The notes beneath the pieces are model-generated. The model saw nothing but the letters and a program-made list of their open reading frames with translations. It searched no databases and had not been told where the DNA came from. This document shows, piece by piece, positions 21,769-35,753 of a stretch of DNA of 64,000 nucleotides (within the stretch, counting starts at the first letter, position 1; each line of letters opens with the position of its first letter). The stretch comes from Elymus sibiricus (Eukaryota > Streptophyta > Magnoliopsida > Poales > Poaceae): assembly GCA_039707655.1 (NCBI GenBank), contig CM077667.1, forward strand, positions 64,571,628 through 64,635,627, written 5' to 3'. Made by a program: the position numbers and the translations under genes.

Positions 21769-22566
21769 CCTAGTGTTTTACGAAAGTTCTTTGGTTTCAT
21801 GCTAATTGAAAGTGGTTGTTAATAAGACTTGATCAACCTTATTAATGGATCACTTTTGAGAGGTATGAAGTTGATGAATTTAGTAGACACAACCTTCTGC
21901 TCCCACTTTTTGTTTTCTGTTTTTCTTAGTTAAATAAAATAAAATGCCATGTTTATCCTGTTTTCTGATTTTTCCGTGCAATAAAAAATGACCCAAAAAT
22001 AAAAGTTCTCAGAATGTCCTAAAAATTTAACACGATTTTTTTCTGGATATTTCTGAATTTCTGATGCAAATAACATCAGAGAGGGGTGCACCTGGTGCCC
22101 ACAAGACACCAGGGCGCGCCAGCAACCCCAGGCACGCCTTGGTGGGTTGTGGTCCCCACGTGGGTCCCCTCACTTACTTCTTTAGCCCATGTCATCTCCT
22201 ACCTCCAGAAAAAAAATCACCATAGCTCTCTCTCTCTCTCTCTCGTGTTCTTGCTCACAAACCCGTGGATTTCGATCTCTTTGCTCGAAGCTCCATTTCC
22301 GAAACTGGTTTGGGGGATTGCTTCTTGGTATGTGACTCCCCCATTGCTCCAGTTAGTTTTTGATTTAGTGGTTTATTTTCAGAATAATTAGCTACTCTTG
22401 GTGCTGCTGTAGATGAGCTTGCATGTTAAATTCTTAGAGTTCTAAGTAGTTTGAATGCTTGATATGGCCTCTAGGCATCCTTATGAGTAATTGCTATCAA
22501 TCTTGTGAAGTTTTGTTAACAAAATTTTGTGTCACAAATTTTTTCAGAAATTGTTCACAAATAAAA
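21769..22566 (+). other. Element A spacer between gag-protease and second ORF
   Basis: Non-coding. It includes the stretch 22080-22150 resembling the LTR phrase 'gggcgcgccag...caggcacgcc' seen at 17730-17765, and a (tc)n run at 22228-22244. This is where pol would normally be, and nothing of pol is left. Confidence 0.6.
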
Positions 22567-22703
22567 ATGCAATTCTTTAGGAGTTCTTCGAGGAGAAGAT
22601 CCTCGGGGGCATCGTCAAGTGGAAGCTTTGTCCGACAATCTTATGTGGAACCAAGTGCAAGCTTGATGCGGGACGCCGAAACCAAATCGTGCCTTTGGCC
22701 GTG

Positions 22704-24281
22704 TGCTACTTCTTGAGCTTGCGTTGGTTTTCCCTAGAAGAGGAAAGGGTGATGCAGCAAAGTAGATAAGTATTTCCCTCAGTTTTGAGAACCAAGGTAT
22801 CAATCCAGTAGGAGGTACAAGCAAGGCCCCAATCTATGCACCTGCACAAACAATCAAACACTTGCACCCAACACTATAAAGGGGTTGTCAATCCCTTCAC
22901 GGTCACTTGCAAGGATGAGATCCGATAGAGATAGATATAAAAGATTACTAAAACGATAATTAAAATAAAAGTAAATAAATTGCAGCAAAGTATTTTTGTG
23001 TTTTTTAGTTTATAGATCTGAAAATATAATATGGAAAATAGACCCGGGGGCCATAGGTTTCACTAGAGGCTTCTCTCTTGAAGGAAAATAATACGGTGGG
23101 TGAACAAATTACTGTCGAGAAATTGATAGAAAAGCGCATAGTTATGACGATATCCAAGACAATGATTATGCATATAGGCATCACGTCCGTATCAAGTAGA
23201 CCGAAACGATTCTGCATCTACTACTATTACTCCACACATCGACCGACTCCTGCCTGCATCTAGAGTATTAAGTTCATGAAGAACAGAGTAACGCATTAAG
23301 TAAGATGACATGATGTAGAGGGATAAACTCAAGCAATATGATGAAAACCCCATCTTTTTATCCTTGATGGCAACAATACAAATAGGTGCCTCGCTACCCC
23401 TACTTTGTCACTGGGTGAGGACATCGCAAGATTGAACCCAAAACTAAGCACTTCTCCCATTGCAAGAATTACCAATCTAGTTGGCCAAACCAAACCAATA
23501 ACTCGAAGAGACTTACAAAGATATGAAATCATGCATATAAGAATTCAGAGAAGATTCAAATAATATTCATAGATAATTTGATCATAAACCCACAATTCAT
23601 CGGATCTCGACAAACACACCGCAAAAGAGTATTACATCGGATAACTCTCCATGAAGATCATGGAGAACATGGTATTGAAGAACGTAGAGAGAGAAGAAGC
23701 CATCTAGCTACTAGCTATGGACCCGAAGGTCTGAGGTAAACTACTCACGCATTATCGGAAGGGCAATGGTGTTGATGTAGAGGCCCTCCGTGATCGAATC
23801 CCCCTCCGGCAGATCGCCGGAAAAGGCCCCAAGATGGGATCTCACGGGAACAGAGGCTTGCGGCGGCGGAAAAGTATTTTCAGGGCTCTCTTTGGTATTG
23901 GGGGAATATTTCTAAATTTATAGGCGAAGAGTTAGGGTTGGAGGAGCTACGGGGGCCCACAAGCCAGGCCCCCCCCAGGGGCGCGCCCTGGTGGCTTGTG
24001 GCCCACCCGTAGGTCTTCTGGCCTCTTCTCGAAGCCTCCTGGGTTCCTTCTGGTCCAAGAAAAATCAGCGTAGAATTTTATTCCGTTTGGAATCCGTTTG
24101 ATATTCCTTTTCTGCAATACTCAAAAACAAGGAAAAAACAGAAACTGGCACTGGGCACTAGGTTAATAGGTTAGTCCCAAAAATAATATAAAATAGCATA
24201 TTAATGCATATAAAACATCCAAAACAGATAATATAATAGCATGGAACAATCAAAAATTATAGATACGTTGGAGACGTATCA
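22704..24281 (-). repeat. 3' LTR of element B
   Basis: On the minus strand it starts TGATACGTCTCCAACG and ends AAGAAGTAGCA. It is collinear with 50055-51628 with only scattered substitutions and small indels, so B inserted fairly recently. Confidence 0.92.
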
Positions 24282-26632
24282 GCATCCCCAAGCTTAATTC
24301 CTGCTCGTCCTCGAGTAGGTAAATGATAAAAACAGAATTTTTGATGTGGAATGCTACCTAACATATTTATCCATGTAATATTCTTTAGTGTGGCATGAAT
24401 GTTCAGATCCATAAGATTCAAAACAAAAGTTTAATGTTGACATAAAAACAATAATACTTCAAGCATACTAACAAAGCAATCGTGTCTTTTCAAAATAACA
24501 TGGCCAAAGAAAGTTATCCCTACAAAATCATAAGGTCTGGCTATGCTCCATCTTCCCCACACAAAGTATTTAAATCATGCACAACCCCGATGACAAGTCA
24601 AGCAATTGTTTCACACTTTTTATGTTCTCAAACCTTTTCAACTTTCACGCAATACATGAGCGTGAGCCATGGATATAGCACTATAGGTGGAATAGAATAT
24701 GGTGGAGGTTGTGAGGAAAAGGGGAAGATAGTCTCACATCAACTAGGCGTATCAAAGGGCTATGGAGATGCCCATCAATAGATATCAATGTGAGTGAGTA
24801 GGGATTGCCGTGCAACGGATGCACTAGAGCTATAAGTGTATGAAAGCTCAAAATAGAAACTAAGTGGGTGTGCATCCGACTCGCTTGCTCACGAAGACCT
24901 AGGGCAATTTGAGGAAGCCCATCATTGGAATATACAAGCCAAGTTATATAATGAAAAATTCCCACTAGTATATGAAAGTGACAAAATAGGAGACTCTCTA
25001 TCATGAAGATCATGGTGCTACTTTGAAGCACAAGTGTGGAAAAAAGATAGTAGCATTGTCCCTTCTCTCTTTTCTCTCATTTTTTTGGTGGGCATCTTTG
25101 GCCTCTTTTCTTTTATTTGGGCTTCATTGGCCTCTTTTATTATTTTTAAAGTCCGAAGTCTCATCCCAACTTGTGAGGGAATCATAGCTTCCGTCCTTTC
25201 CTCACATGGGACAATGCTCTAATAATGATGATCATCACACTTTTATTTACTTACAACTCAAGAATTACAAATCGATACTTAGAACAAAACATGACTCTAT
25301 ATGATTGCCTCCGGCGGTATACCGGGATGTGCAACGATCTAGCATAGCAAATGACATTAATGAAAACATCACGCTAGTTGTCTTACGATCATGCAAAGCA
25401 ATATGACAATGATGGTGCGTGTCATGATCAACGGAACGGTGGAAGTTGCATGGCAATATATCTCGGAATGGCTATGGAAATGCCATAATAGGTAGGTATG
25501 GTGGCTGTTTTGAGGAAGGGTATATGGTGGGTTTAATGCACCGGCGAAAGTTGCGCGGTACTAGAGAGGCTAGCAAAGGTGGAAGGGTGAGAGTGCGTGT
25601 AATCCATGGACTCTCATTACTCATAAAGAACTCACATACTTATTGCAAAAGTCTATTAGTTATCGAAGCAAAGTATTAGACGCATGCTCCTAGGGAAGAG
25701 GTTGGTAGGAGTTAACCATCGCGCACTCCCGACCCTCACACAAAGGATGACAATCAATAAACAAATCATGCTCCGACTTCGTTACATAACGGTTCACCAT
25801 ACGTGCATGCTACGGGAATCACAAACTTTTAACACAAGTATTTCTACCAATCCACAATTACTCACTAGCATGTCTCTAATATTACCATCTTTATATCTCA
25901 AAACAATCATAAGGAATCAAACTTCTCATAGTATTCAATGCACTTTATATGAAAGTTTTTATTATATCCCTCTTGGATGCCCATTATAATAGGACTAAAT
26001 TCATAACCTAAACCAATTACCATGCTGTTTAAAGACTCTCAAAATAATATAAGTGAGGTACGAGAGTTCAATTATTTCTATAAAATAAAACACCACCGTG
26101 CTCTAAAAAGATATAAGTGAAGCACTAGAGCAAAATTGCCTAGCTCAAAAGATATAAGTGAAGCACATAGAGTATTCTAATAAATTCACGATTCATGCGT
26201 GTCTCTCAAAAGATGTGTGCAGCAAGGATGATTGTGGCAAACGAAAAAGCAAAGACTCTTATCATACAAGATGCTCCAAGCAAAACACATATCATGTGGT
26301 GAATAAAAATATAGCCTCAAGTAAATTTACCGATGGATTGAAGACGAAAGAGGGGATGCCTTCCGGGGCATCCCCAAGCTTAGGCTTTTGGTATCCTTGA
26401 ATATTCCTTGGGGTGCCTTGGGCATCCCCAAGCTTAGGCTCTTGCCACTCCTTATTCCATAGTCCATCAAATCTTTACCCAAAACTTGAAAACTTCACAA
26501 CACAAAACTCAACAGAAAACTCGTGAGATCCGTTAGTATAAGAAAAATAAATCACCACTTTAGGTACTGTTGTGAACTCATTCTTGATTTATATTGGTGT
26601 AATATCTACTGTATTCCAACTTCTCCATGGTT
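24282..26632 (-). other. Element B non-coding 3' region
   Basis: AT-rich sequence with no domain-bearing ORF. It contains repeats of 'atataagtgaagcac' (26105-26175) and the duplicated phrase 'ggcatccccaagcttagg' (26367 and 26424). It is homologous to element C 28224-29882 plus 43182-43757, which confirms that D split C here. The purine tract 'aattaagcttggggatgc' abuts the 3' LTR. Confidence 0.75.
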
Positions 26633-26637
26633 CATAC

Positions 26638-28223
26638 TGCTACTTCTCGAGCATGCGTTGGTTTTCCCTTGAAGAGGAAAGGGTGATGCAGCAAAGTAGA
26701 TAAGTATTTCCCTCAGTTGTTGAGAACCAAGGTATCAATCCAGTAGGAGATACAAGCAAGTCACCAATGGATGTACCTACACAAATAATCAAACACTTGC
26801 ACCCAACGCTATAAAGGGGTTGTCAATCCCTTCACGGTTACTTGCAAGGATGAGATCTGATAGAGATAGATAGATATGATTGCTAAAACGAAAAGTAAAA
26901 CAAAAGTAAAAAGAATTGCAGCAAGATATTTTTGGTATTTTTGGTATATAGATCTGAAAGTATAATGTGGAAAATAGACCCGGGGGCCATAGGTTTCACT
27001 AGAGGCTTCTCTCATGAAGGAAAATAATACGGTGGGTGAACAAATTACTGTCGAGCAATTGATAGAAAAGCGAATAATTATGAAGATATCCAAGGCAATG
27101 ATTATGCATATAGGCATCACGTCCGTGTCAAGTAGACCGAAACAATTCTGCATCTACTACTATTACTCCACACATCGACCGACTCCTGCCTGCATCTAGA
27201 GTATTAAGTTCATGAAGAACAGAGTAACGTATTAAGTAAGATGACATGATGTAGAGGGATAAACTCGAGCAATATGATGAAAACCCCATCTTTTTATCCT
27301 CGATGGCAACAATACAATACGTGCCTCGCTACCCCTACTTTGTCACTGGGTGAGGACACCGCAAGATTGAACCCAAAACTAAGCACTTCTCCCATTGCTA
27401 GAATTACCAATCTAGTTGGCCAAACCAAACCAATAACTCGAAGAGACTTGCAAAGATATGAAATCATGCATATAAGAATTCAGAGAAGATTCAAATAATA
27501 TTCATAGATAATCTGAACATAAACCCACAATTCATCGGATCTCGACAAACACACCGCAAAAGAGTATTACATCGGATAGATCTCCATGAAGATCATGAAG
27601 AACATGGTATTGAAGAACAAAGAGAGAGAAGAATCCATCTAGCTACTAGCTATGGACCCGAAGGTCTGTGGTAAACTAGTCACGCATCATCGGAGGGGCA
27701 ATGGAGTTGATGTAGATGCCCTCCGTGATCGAATCCCCCTCCGGCAGATTACCGGAAAAGGCTCCAAGATGGGATCTCACGGGAACAGAGGCTTCCGGCG
27801 GCGGAAAAGTATTTTCGTGGCTCCTTTTAGTATCCAGGGAATATTTGGGAATTTATAGGCTGAAGAATAGGGTTAGGAGGGCTGCCGTGGGGCCACAAGC
27901 CAGGGGGGCGCCCCCCCTAGGGCGCGCCCCTGTGGCTTGTCGCCACACGGCGGCTCTCCTGCCTTCATCTCCAAGTTTGTTGGGTTGCTTCTGGTCCAAG
28001 AAAAATCAATCCGAAGATTTTATTCCGTTTGGACTCCGTTTAATATTCCTTATCTGCAATACTCAAAAACATGGAAAAAACAGAAACTGGCACTAGGCTC
28101 TAGATTAATAGGTTAGTCCCAAAAATAATATAAAATAGCATATTAATGCATATAAAACATCCAAAATAGATAATATAATAGCATGGAACAATCAAAAATT
28201 ATAGATACGTTGGAGACGTATCA
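26638..28223 (-). repeat. 3' LTR of element C
   Basis: Starts on the minus strand at 28223 with TGATACGTCTCCAACG. Almost identical to 45588-47169; it has one extra 'tttttggt' unit near 26930-26945 that the 5' LTR lacks, and the 5' copy has extra Cs near 46857. Confidence 0.92.
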
Positions 28224-29882
28224 AGCATCCCCAAGCTTAATTCCTGCTCGTCCTCGAGTAGGTAAATGATAAAAACAGAATTTTTGATGTGGAATGCTAC
28301 CTAACATATTTATCCATGTAATATTCTTTATTGTGGCATGAATATTCAGATCCGTAAGATTCAAAACAAAAGTCTAATATTGACATAAAAACAGTAATAC
28401 TTCGAGCATACCAACAAGGCAATTGTGTCCTTTCGAAATAACATGGCCTTAGAAAGTTATCCCTACAAAATCATATGGTCTGGCTATACTCCATCTTCCC
28501 CACACAAAGTATCTAAATCATGCACAACCCCGATGACAAGTCAAGCAATTGTTTCACACTTTTTATGTTCTCAAACCTTTTCAACTCTCACGCAATACAT
28601 GAGCGTGAGCCATGGATATAGCACTATAGGTGGAATAGAATATGGTGGAGGTTGTGAGGAAAAAGGAGAAGATAGTCTCACATCAACTAGGCGTATCATC
28701 GGGCTATGGAGATGCCCATCAATAGATATCAATGTGAGTGAGTAGGGATTGCCATGCAACAAATGCACTAGAGCTATAAGTGTATGAAAGCTCAAAAAGA
28801 AAACTAAGTGGTTGTGCATATGATGAAAAATTCCACTAGCTATATGAAAGTGACAAAATAGGAGACTCTCTATCATGAAGATCGTGGTGCTACCTTGAAG
28901 CACAAGTGTGGAAAAAGATAGTAGCATTGTCCCTTCTCTCTTTCTCTCATTTTTTTTTCTTTTTTTTCTTTTTTTTATTATGGTGGGCATCTTTGGCCTC
29001 TTTTATTTTTTTATATTTGGGCTTCGCTGGCCCTTTTATTTTTTTTGTAAAGTCCGGAGACTCATCCCAACTTGTGAGGGATTCATAGCTTCCATCATCC
29101 TTTTCTCACATGGGACAAATGCTCTAATAATGGAAATCATCACACTTTTATTTACTTACAACTCGATACCTAGAACAAAATATGACTCTATATGCAATAT
29201 GAAAGTGATGATGCATGTCATGAAAAATGGAACGGTGGAAGTTACATGGCAATATATCTCGGAATGGCTATGGAAATGCCATAATAGGTAGGTATGGTGG
29301 CTGTTTTGAGGAAAGTATATGGTGTCTCTTTTGAGGAAGGTGGGTTTCATGCACCGGCGAAAGTTGCGCGGTACTAGAGAGGCTAGCAAAGGTGGAAGGG
29401 TGAGAGTGCGTATAATCCATGGACTCAACATTAGTCATAAAGAACTCACATACTTATTGCAAAAGTCTATTAGTTATCAAAGCAAAGTATTAGATGCATG
29501 CTCCTAGGGGAGAGGTTGGTAGGAGTTAACCATCGCGCGCTCCCGACCCTCACACAAAGGTTGACAATCATTAAACAAATCATGCTCCGACTTCGTTACA
29601 TAACGGTTCACCATACGTGCATGCTACGGGAATCACAAACTTCAACACAAGTATTTCATCCAATTCACAACTACTCACTAGCATGACTCTCATATTACCA
29701 TCTTCATATCTCAAAACTATATGCGAGGAATCAAACTTCTCATAGTATCCAATGCACTTAATATGAAAGTTTTTATTATATCCCTCTTGGATGCCTATTA
29801 TCTTAGGACTAAATTCATAACCTAAACAATTTACCATGCTGTTTAAAGAGACTCTAAAAATAATATAAGTGAGGTACGAGAG
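28224..29882 (-). other. Element C non-coding 3' region, left part
   Basis: Collinear with 24282-26050 in B, including the phrase 'ggtggaatagaatatggtgg'. No gene. It has lost a stretch present in B around 24860-24950 and 25295-25390. D interrupts it at 29882. Confidence 0.75.
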
Positions 29883-30718
29883 TGTCGTGGGAAACGGACA
29901 CCTATGGGATCAAGGAGATCCCTTTACGGTTCGGCAAGGGGAGAGGATTGCACAAAGAGCAGATCTAACGAACAGCACACGGGGATTTACCCAGGTTCGG
30001 GCCGCACGGATGCGTAAAACCCTACTCCTGCTTTGATTGTATTACTGTGGATGTTCTTGGCCAAGTTCTAGGAGCTACAGTACTCGGTAGCTGCGCATGC
30101 AGAATGGCCCCTCAGAAGTGCTATCTCTCCCTCTCTGTACGCCTCGGGCCTCCTTTTATATGAGTCTAAGGGGCTACCACAGTGGCGTACGAGATAAGGC
30201 ATGAGGTGGAAAGTAGCTACAGTGTTATCACAATGTTATCATACCTAACCCTGACGGCCTAGGACAAACTCATTAAATGCACCGTGAGGTGTCTGTCAAG
30301 GTGTCCCTTAGCGTCTTGGGCTTGGAAAAGCTTTACGGGGAATGGGAAAAGTAGCCATCCCATCAGCACCGCTTAAGCATCTCGTGGCCAGCATTGCGCC
30401 ACGTCACCTTGAGGACAAGCCCTAAACGACAAGGCTGGCCGTTGTACTGGAGCGATAGCGCTGCACTGTGCAGAGCCTTGCCGGGGCTGAATCCTTGCCG
30501 GGCCCGGGGCTTGCCGGGACCGGGTCTTGCCGGGTGCGAGGCCTTGCCGGCAAGGGTCTTGCCGGGCCTCCGCAACCCTTTGGTCTTCTGTCTTCTGGTC
30601 TGTCTGATCGTCGACTTGAACGCCTTCTTGGCATCTTAGTCTTGTGATTACTCCTAGCTACAACTGCCCGTGCACAAGTAAGGGGTACTAAAAAGACCCA
30701 TACTTTAGTACACCGACA
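29883..30718 (-). repeat. 3' LTR of element D
   Basis: 836 bp, tips TGTCG...CGACA. Differs from the 5' copy by a few substitutions and lacks 31 bp found there at about 43085-43115. Its interior is rich in the word 'ttgccggg' (30478-30565). Confidence 0.93.
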
Positions 30719-30930
30719 GGAGCCCCCGGGCCTAGGCCATACACGGGTGCCAGGCTTGTTGGGCTAGGCCCAAAACAGTGCACGGGCACGCATGGCAGGG
30801 AATAACTGCTCGCAATCATTATCTCTTTTACCACGCCCCTCCACTACGCGCATTAATCGCGCGAAGTGGGAGACGTGGGCGGAAACTCCACTGCAAAAGC
30901 GGGCGGTAAAGAGCCTGCCTCGCGCCTTCC

Positions 30931-30940
30931 CCATAAAAAG
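30931..30940 (+). promoter_or_regulatory. Candidate TATA box of the antisense gene in D
   Basis: CCATAAAAAG lies 163 bp upstream of ATG 31103 in otherwise GC-rich DNA, outside the LTR. It could start plus-strand transcription of the antisense gene independently of the LTR promoter. Confidence 0.4.
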
Positions 30941-31102
30941 GGAATCGCAGAGGGCACTGCTCATTTACCCCCTCCGCCTTTCCAATCTCAATCTCAGAGC
31001 CGTCGCCATCGTCTTCTTTCTCGCGCCCAAAGCAGAGCTTTTCTCCCTCCACCCGCCTCCACCGCGCTCTCGACGTCTTCAGCGCCCACTTCCATAGCCA
31101 CC

Positions 31103-34100
31103 ATGCCGCCCAAGCCGAGCAAGGGCAAGGCGGCGGAAGCGGCCGCCGCGGAGAGCAAGTTGGCGAAGATGTGGAAGGAACGCGCCGTCTTCCCCTCGAC
31201 GCTTGATGCGAAGACCTTGAAGAAGAGGTACCAGTTCGCATGGGCGAAGGAGACCACGGCGCATCCAGCCACCAGAGTGAGTGTAGCTTCTCGTAGGGCA
31301 GAGCCAGGAGATTATCCCTTCTTTGCTGATTACTTCTGGTGCGGCCTCTGTCCTCCGTACTCGGATTTCTTCGTAGATATCATGCTCACCTATGGCTTCC
31401 AGCTGCTAGATTTCACGCCGAATGACGTGACTTGTATGTCCGTCTTCGCGCACCTTTGAAAGAATTTTGTCGGGGTCATCCCGAGCACTGCACTTTTCCG
31501 GCACTACTTCTACCCCCGCATCCAAAAAGGCGACGCCCTCTCCGGCAGCATCACTTGGATTCCGAGGACGGCAACCAAGGAGACGTACCCAGAGGGGCTC
31601 TACCGCGAGAGATGGGATGAGTGGCGTGGCAAGTGGTGCTGGGTCTGGGAAAAGGAGCCCCAACCGTTCTGCGAGGTGCGGAAGCAGAAGGTGGTCCGCG
31701 GCAAGGATTGGAGCGCCGCGGACCCTGACGACAGCAAGCTCACCATCGCCATCACCAGGATACAACGCCTCAGGGCTGCCGGGTTGAAGGTGGAGATGAT
31801 TGCTTCAGATTTCCTTCGCCGGCGCATCGCCCCACTGCAGAACAAGGGGCGCCCTGCCTGGGAGTACATGAACGCTGCCGACGTCATGAGGGTGCGGCCT
31901 GGGCTGGATAATGACCTGACAGCCATGGGGCACGCAGCCCTCTGCCAACAGCTGTTCAAATCTGGAGCAGTGGGGGACTTGCCGGCAGGCGTCGTCCCAC
32001 TATGCAACAACTCGTCGCTGACCTCCATCATCGCCATGATGCCGGTGTTCAATGCCCATAGCATCGACGAGAGGTGGATCGAGCCGTCCGCGGAGCAGGC
32101 GCTGGCGTTCTTCGACAACTTGACGGAGAAGGCCATCCGCGAGGAGAACCTTGTCCGCGCCACCACGGAGGAGGAGCTCGCCTACATCGCCAGCAGGGCG
32201 GAAGAGGCGAACCTTGCCGAAGAAGCCGGCAGCGCTGAGTCCAGCGAAGGCGAGGACCCGCTGCGGGAAGATCTTGCCGGGCGAGATAAGGTTGCCGGGG
32301 AGCCGAGCGGAGCCGCTGCCGGGAGCTCTTCTGCCGAAGGCGCCGCCGAAGAGGAAGAAGAGGAGGAGGAAGAGCCCCCAGCTCTTCAACACAGGAAGAG
32401 GCGCGTCCTCCGGAATAACACCACTGGTGCTCCAGCCCGCCAACCTTCCTCAAGCAGCGAGGCTTCCGGCAAAGGGGCGGCCGGCGAGGCCGCACCGCAA
32501 CCTGCCGCTGCCAAGCGGCCCAGGACCACTCCTCCTCCTCCTCCGTCAGGTACTGCGGCGGGGGTCGGCTTCGACCTCTCCGCCATCAGCTCCGAGGAAG
32601 AAGAAGAAGAGTAAAAGTCCTGCCACAGCTTTGATTCTTATCTTTCTAGTTTTGCTTGATTAACTTGCTCTGTTTTTGCCTCCTCAGGGATACGGAGACT
32701 CTGGCGCAGAGGATGGCGAAGAGGGCTAAGACCTCGACGAGCGACGAGCCGCCGGCAAGCACCTCTGGTGCGCCGGAGACAATCGAGATCAGCTCGGGGT
32801 CGAGCCCACGACGCAGTCCTCGACGCAGCCCCCAGCGTGAGTTTTCTACCCACTTCCCGCTGGCGCGTGCCGGCGTGTGCGTCTTCTCTGCTGACATCTC
32901 CGGGCGTGCAGGAGCGGAGCAACAGCGAGAAGCAACAGCGGGAGCTGCCTCTGCCATGCCACCTCCGTCGACCACACCGCCCAGGGGCGAGTCTTCGGGC
33001 AAGCTCTACCGCGACGATGAGGAGGGGCCGGCAAGCGCAAGCTCCGGCAACCCCTTCCTTGACGCAGGTAAATGGCTTAGCCCAGAACTCTTGTCGCCTT
33101 GGTTTTTCTTCTTTTTGTCTTCTTGAACTTCCTTCTCAGCTTCATCTTAATCAACTCCTTGGCTTTCAATTTTCTTCTGACAGAGCTCATGGACACTGAC
33201 GTTGTCATTGAAGAGACTGCCAAGGATGCCGCCACTGAAGCCGACAAGGTTGCCGCCGAGGAGGCCGCCAAGCATGCCGCCAAAGCTGCTGCCGCCGAGG
33301 CTGCTGCCGTCGAGGCCGCCAAGGCCGCTGCCGCTGAGGCCGCCAAGGCCGCGCAAGAGGAGGCCGCCAAGATGCCCGCCGAGGGAGCCGGCGAGGAGAC
33401 CCGTGGCCATACTGACGGCGCTTCCGCCGCAGGAGCGCCAGGCGCTTCTACTGCCGCGGGGCCCTCAACTGCCGAAGACCAACCCTCGTCGTCCAAGGCC
33501 CCTTCCTCAAACCAATACATCAGGGCCGGCAAAAACGTTGTCAGCATGCCGGGGTCGGCAAACATCGAAGAGCTGGTTGAAGGAGAACATCTTGACGGGG
33601 AAATCATCGTCGCCGCCGCCAGCGAGCTCAAGGAGGAGCAGCTACTCCAAGCCATGAATGACAACTATCAGAAGCTCCAAACGCTCTACCGTGCCCGGAA
33701 GGAGAAACTGGACTCCCGGGCAGCGCTCGTCGAGGCAGCGGAAGGAGACTTCCAACAACGCGTTACGGAGACACAAGCTTGGTACGGCGAGGCCCTCCAA
33801 GAGCTGAATGTTTATCGGGAGCAGCTGGCGGAAGAGCGGAACGTCCTCCTGCTGAAGCAATCAGACATCGAGAAAGCGCAGGAGGAGGCCGCCCAGCAAG
33901 CCGCCGCGGCAGAAGCCCTCTTGACGCAGCGCCGCATCAGCCTTGACGCCCAAGAAGAGGACCTTGCCGCTCGCGAGGCGGCGCTTGCCGCCAAGCTTCG
34001 CAACAAGGATGAAGAGCTCGAAAGTCTTGTCGCGCGGCGGGTCCAGGAGCTTGAGCAGAAACACTTGAAGACGCTCAGAGCTCTAACTGAAGACCACGCC

Positions 34101-34856
34101 GGCAAGCTCAAAGAGGCCCTCGACGCTGCTGGAGCCGCAGAGGCCGCCAAGAACTTGCTGGAGGAGAAGACGAAGCAGCTGGAGGCCGCTCTTGAGGACC
34201 ACGGCAAGAAGGTCTCAGCACTCGAGGCCGAGAGAGACAAGGCTCTCCACAGCCTGATGGAGACGCAGGTTGCCGCATCCGAGAAGGTCCAGCAGCTTTC
34301 CTCCGCCAAGGACTCCATTGAAGATCTGAAACTGAAGCTATCCACGCTGGAGGAGTCTCTTGAGGCTACCCGAGTTCGCGAGAGGACTCTTATCAAAGAC
34401 CTCCACGACGAACAGGAGCTGCTCCAGAACGCCGCCGCCACCCACAACGAGTACACTTCTAGCATGAAGCTCTGGACTGTCAGGCTGGCGGACGTCGCCG
34501 AGAAGCTTGGCGCGGAGCTGGAGGCCATGGACTTGCCGGGCTTCGGATACTCTGTCGACGACAATGTATCCTCAAGCGCCAGGCTAACCATGTTCTTCGA
34601 GAAGCTCGACGACGCCCTCAAGCTACTCCAGGCGAACCAAACAAGCAAGCTGGCCGACGAATCCCGGAAACTCTGCCAGCTCGTCCTCCGTAAGGTGTTG
34701 ATGAAGGTGGCGTACAGAAACCCTGGCGTCGACCTCTCCAAAGCCTCGAAGAGCTTGCCGAAGGACGCGGACGTCAAGGCTCTCGAAGAGTTTGTCGCGC
34801 CCATCGTCGATCGGGTGAGCCAGGTGAAGAGGGTCGAGGGCGATCGCCGGGACTAG
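31103..34856 (+). pseudogene. Antisense accessory gene of element D (putative gypsy-type transposon domain), four exons
   Basis: Exons 31103-32610, 32688-32836, 32912-33067 and 33184-34856 join in frame to 1,162 codons. All introns are GT-AG and the phases fit. The start MPPKPSKGKAAEAAAA follows a leader. Residues about 75-140 (FFVDIMLTYGFQLLDFTP) match what I know as the 'putative gypsy type transposon' domain. Next come an acidic Glu run, a Pro/Ser region, an Ala-rich block (33230-33370), and a long predicted coiled coil (33600-34450). A TGA at 31457-31459 breaks exon 1; the family usually has Cys there by memory. Function is unknown. It is transcribed opposite to pol, so its RNA would be antisense to the genomic RNA. 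Confidence 0.7.
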
Positions 34857-35753
34857 CCGCATCCGCCTCATCTCTTGTTCATCTTGCCGCCAGCATTCCA
34901 TGTAAAAGACAATTTGTCTTATGTCAGAAACGCGGCAAGCACTGGATGTAATATAACTTGCTCTATTTGAATTAAGGCATGCTATTCCCTTTGTTCAATT
35001 TCTTTCTGTATGGCGTATACCCTACGCTTTGCTGGGAACTTGCCGGAGCATAACCCCGTCGCGAGCGCTGGATTCGGGTCGTCAGTAGCTTGCGGGCGGT
35101 GCTGCTCACGGCAAGAAATCTTGACGCTTTCAGCGCGGCCACCTAGACTGTTGAGCGGACTCGAAACAGAGTAAGGGCGCAGCCGATCATGACAAGATTC
35201 CATCGCGTGCAGGTTTTCCATACAAAGCCGAAATCGTTCAAGGGAATACAGCCTTACAAAAATCAAAATCTGCTTAAGGGGTTCAGCAACTTAGCTCTGC
35301 TTTTCGTCGCTATTCTTCTTCTTCCGGCAAGGCGCCAGCCTTGAACGTCGTCTGGTATCCATACCACCATTCTCCTCCCCCCCCCCCCCGGCAAACTTGC
35401 GCGCGAGGGAATCTTCTGTCTCTTGAGAAAAAGAAAGAAGAGAAAATAAAAGTATGGAACCTTGACGGTTCATTAGCTCTTACCGGGATCGAGTGCAATA
35501 CACATCTCAGATAACACATGCATATAAAATGACATGGAATCAACAAGAAACGTAAAGCACACAGATCTTATTAAATATGCACAAAGGATGTGCCTGCTCT
35601 GTACAAAGGATTACATGCCACCGGCAACACTTGTACAGAATGGCGTTGCCGGGATCTTGCCGGAGCGTTACGCTGCCGCGAGCGCTGGATTCAGGTCGTC
35701 AGCAGTCTGCTGGCCGTATTGCTATCACAGCAAGAAACCCGAACAACTGCGCC
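34857..35753. other. Element D spacer between antisense gene and pol
   Basis: The 3' ends of two convergent genes face each other here. A C-run sits at about 35379-35388. The phrase 'gcgagcgctggattc(a/g)ggtcgtcag' occurs at both 35061 and 35678, a local duplication of about 50 bp that continues into flanking sequence. No ORF of note. Confidence 0.6.

Noticed and set aside
30363..30639. ORFs in the LTR of D rich in Pro/Arg/Gly
   Set aside because: Same frames recur in both LTRs (42790-43066) and derive from 'ttgccggg' repeats; no coding evidence.
33812..34804. 330-residue minus-strand frame in element D
   Set aside because: It is the shadow of the coiled-coil exon of the plus-strand antisense gene; the Ser/Arg/Ala composition mirrors that exon.
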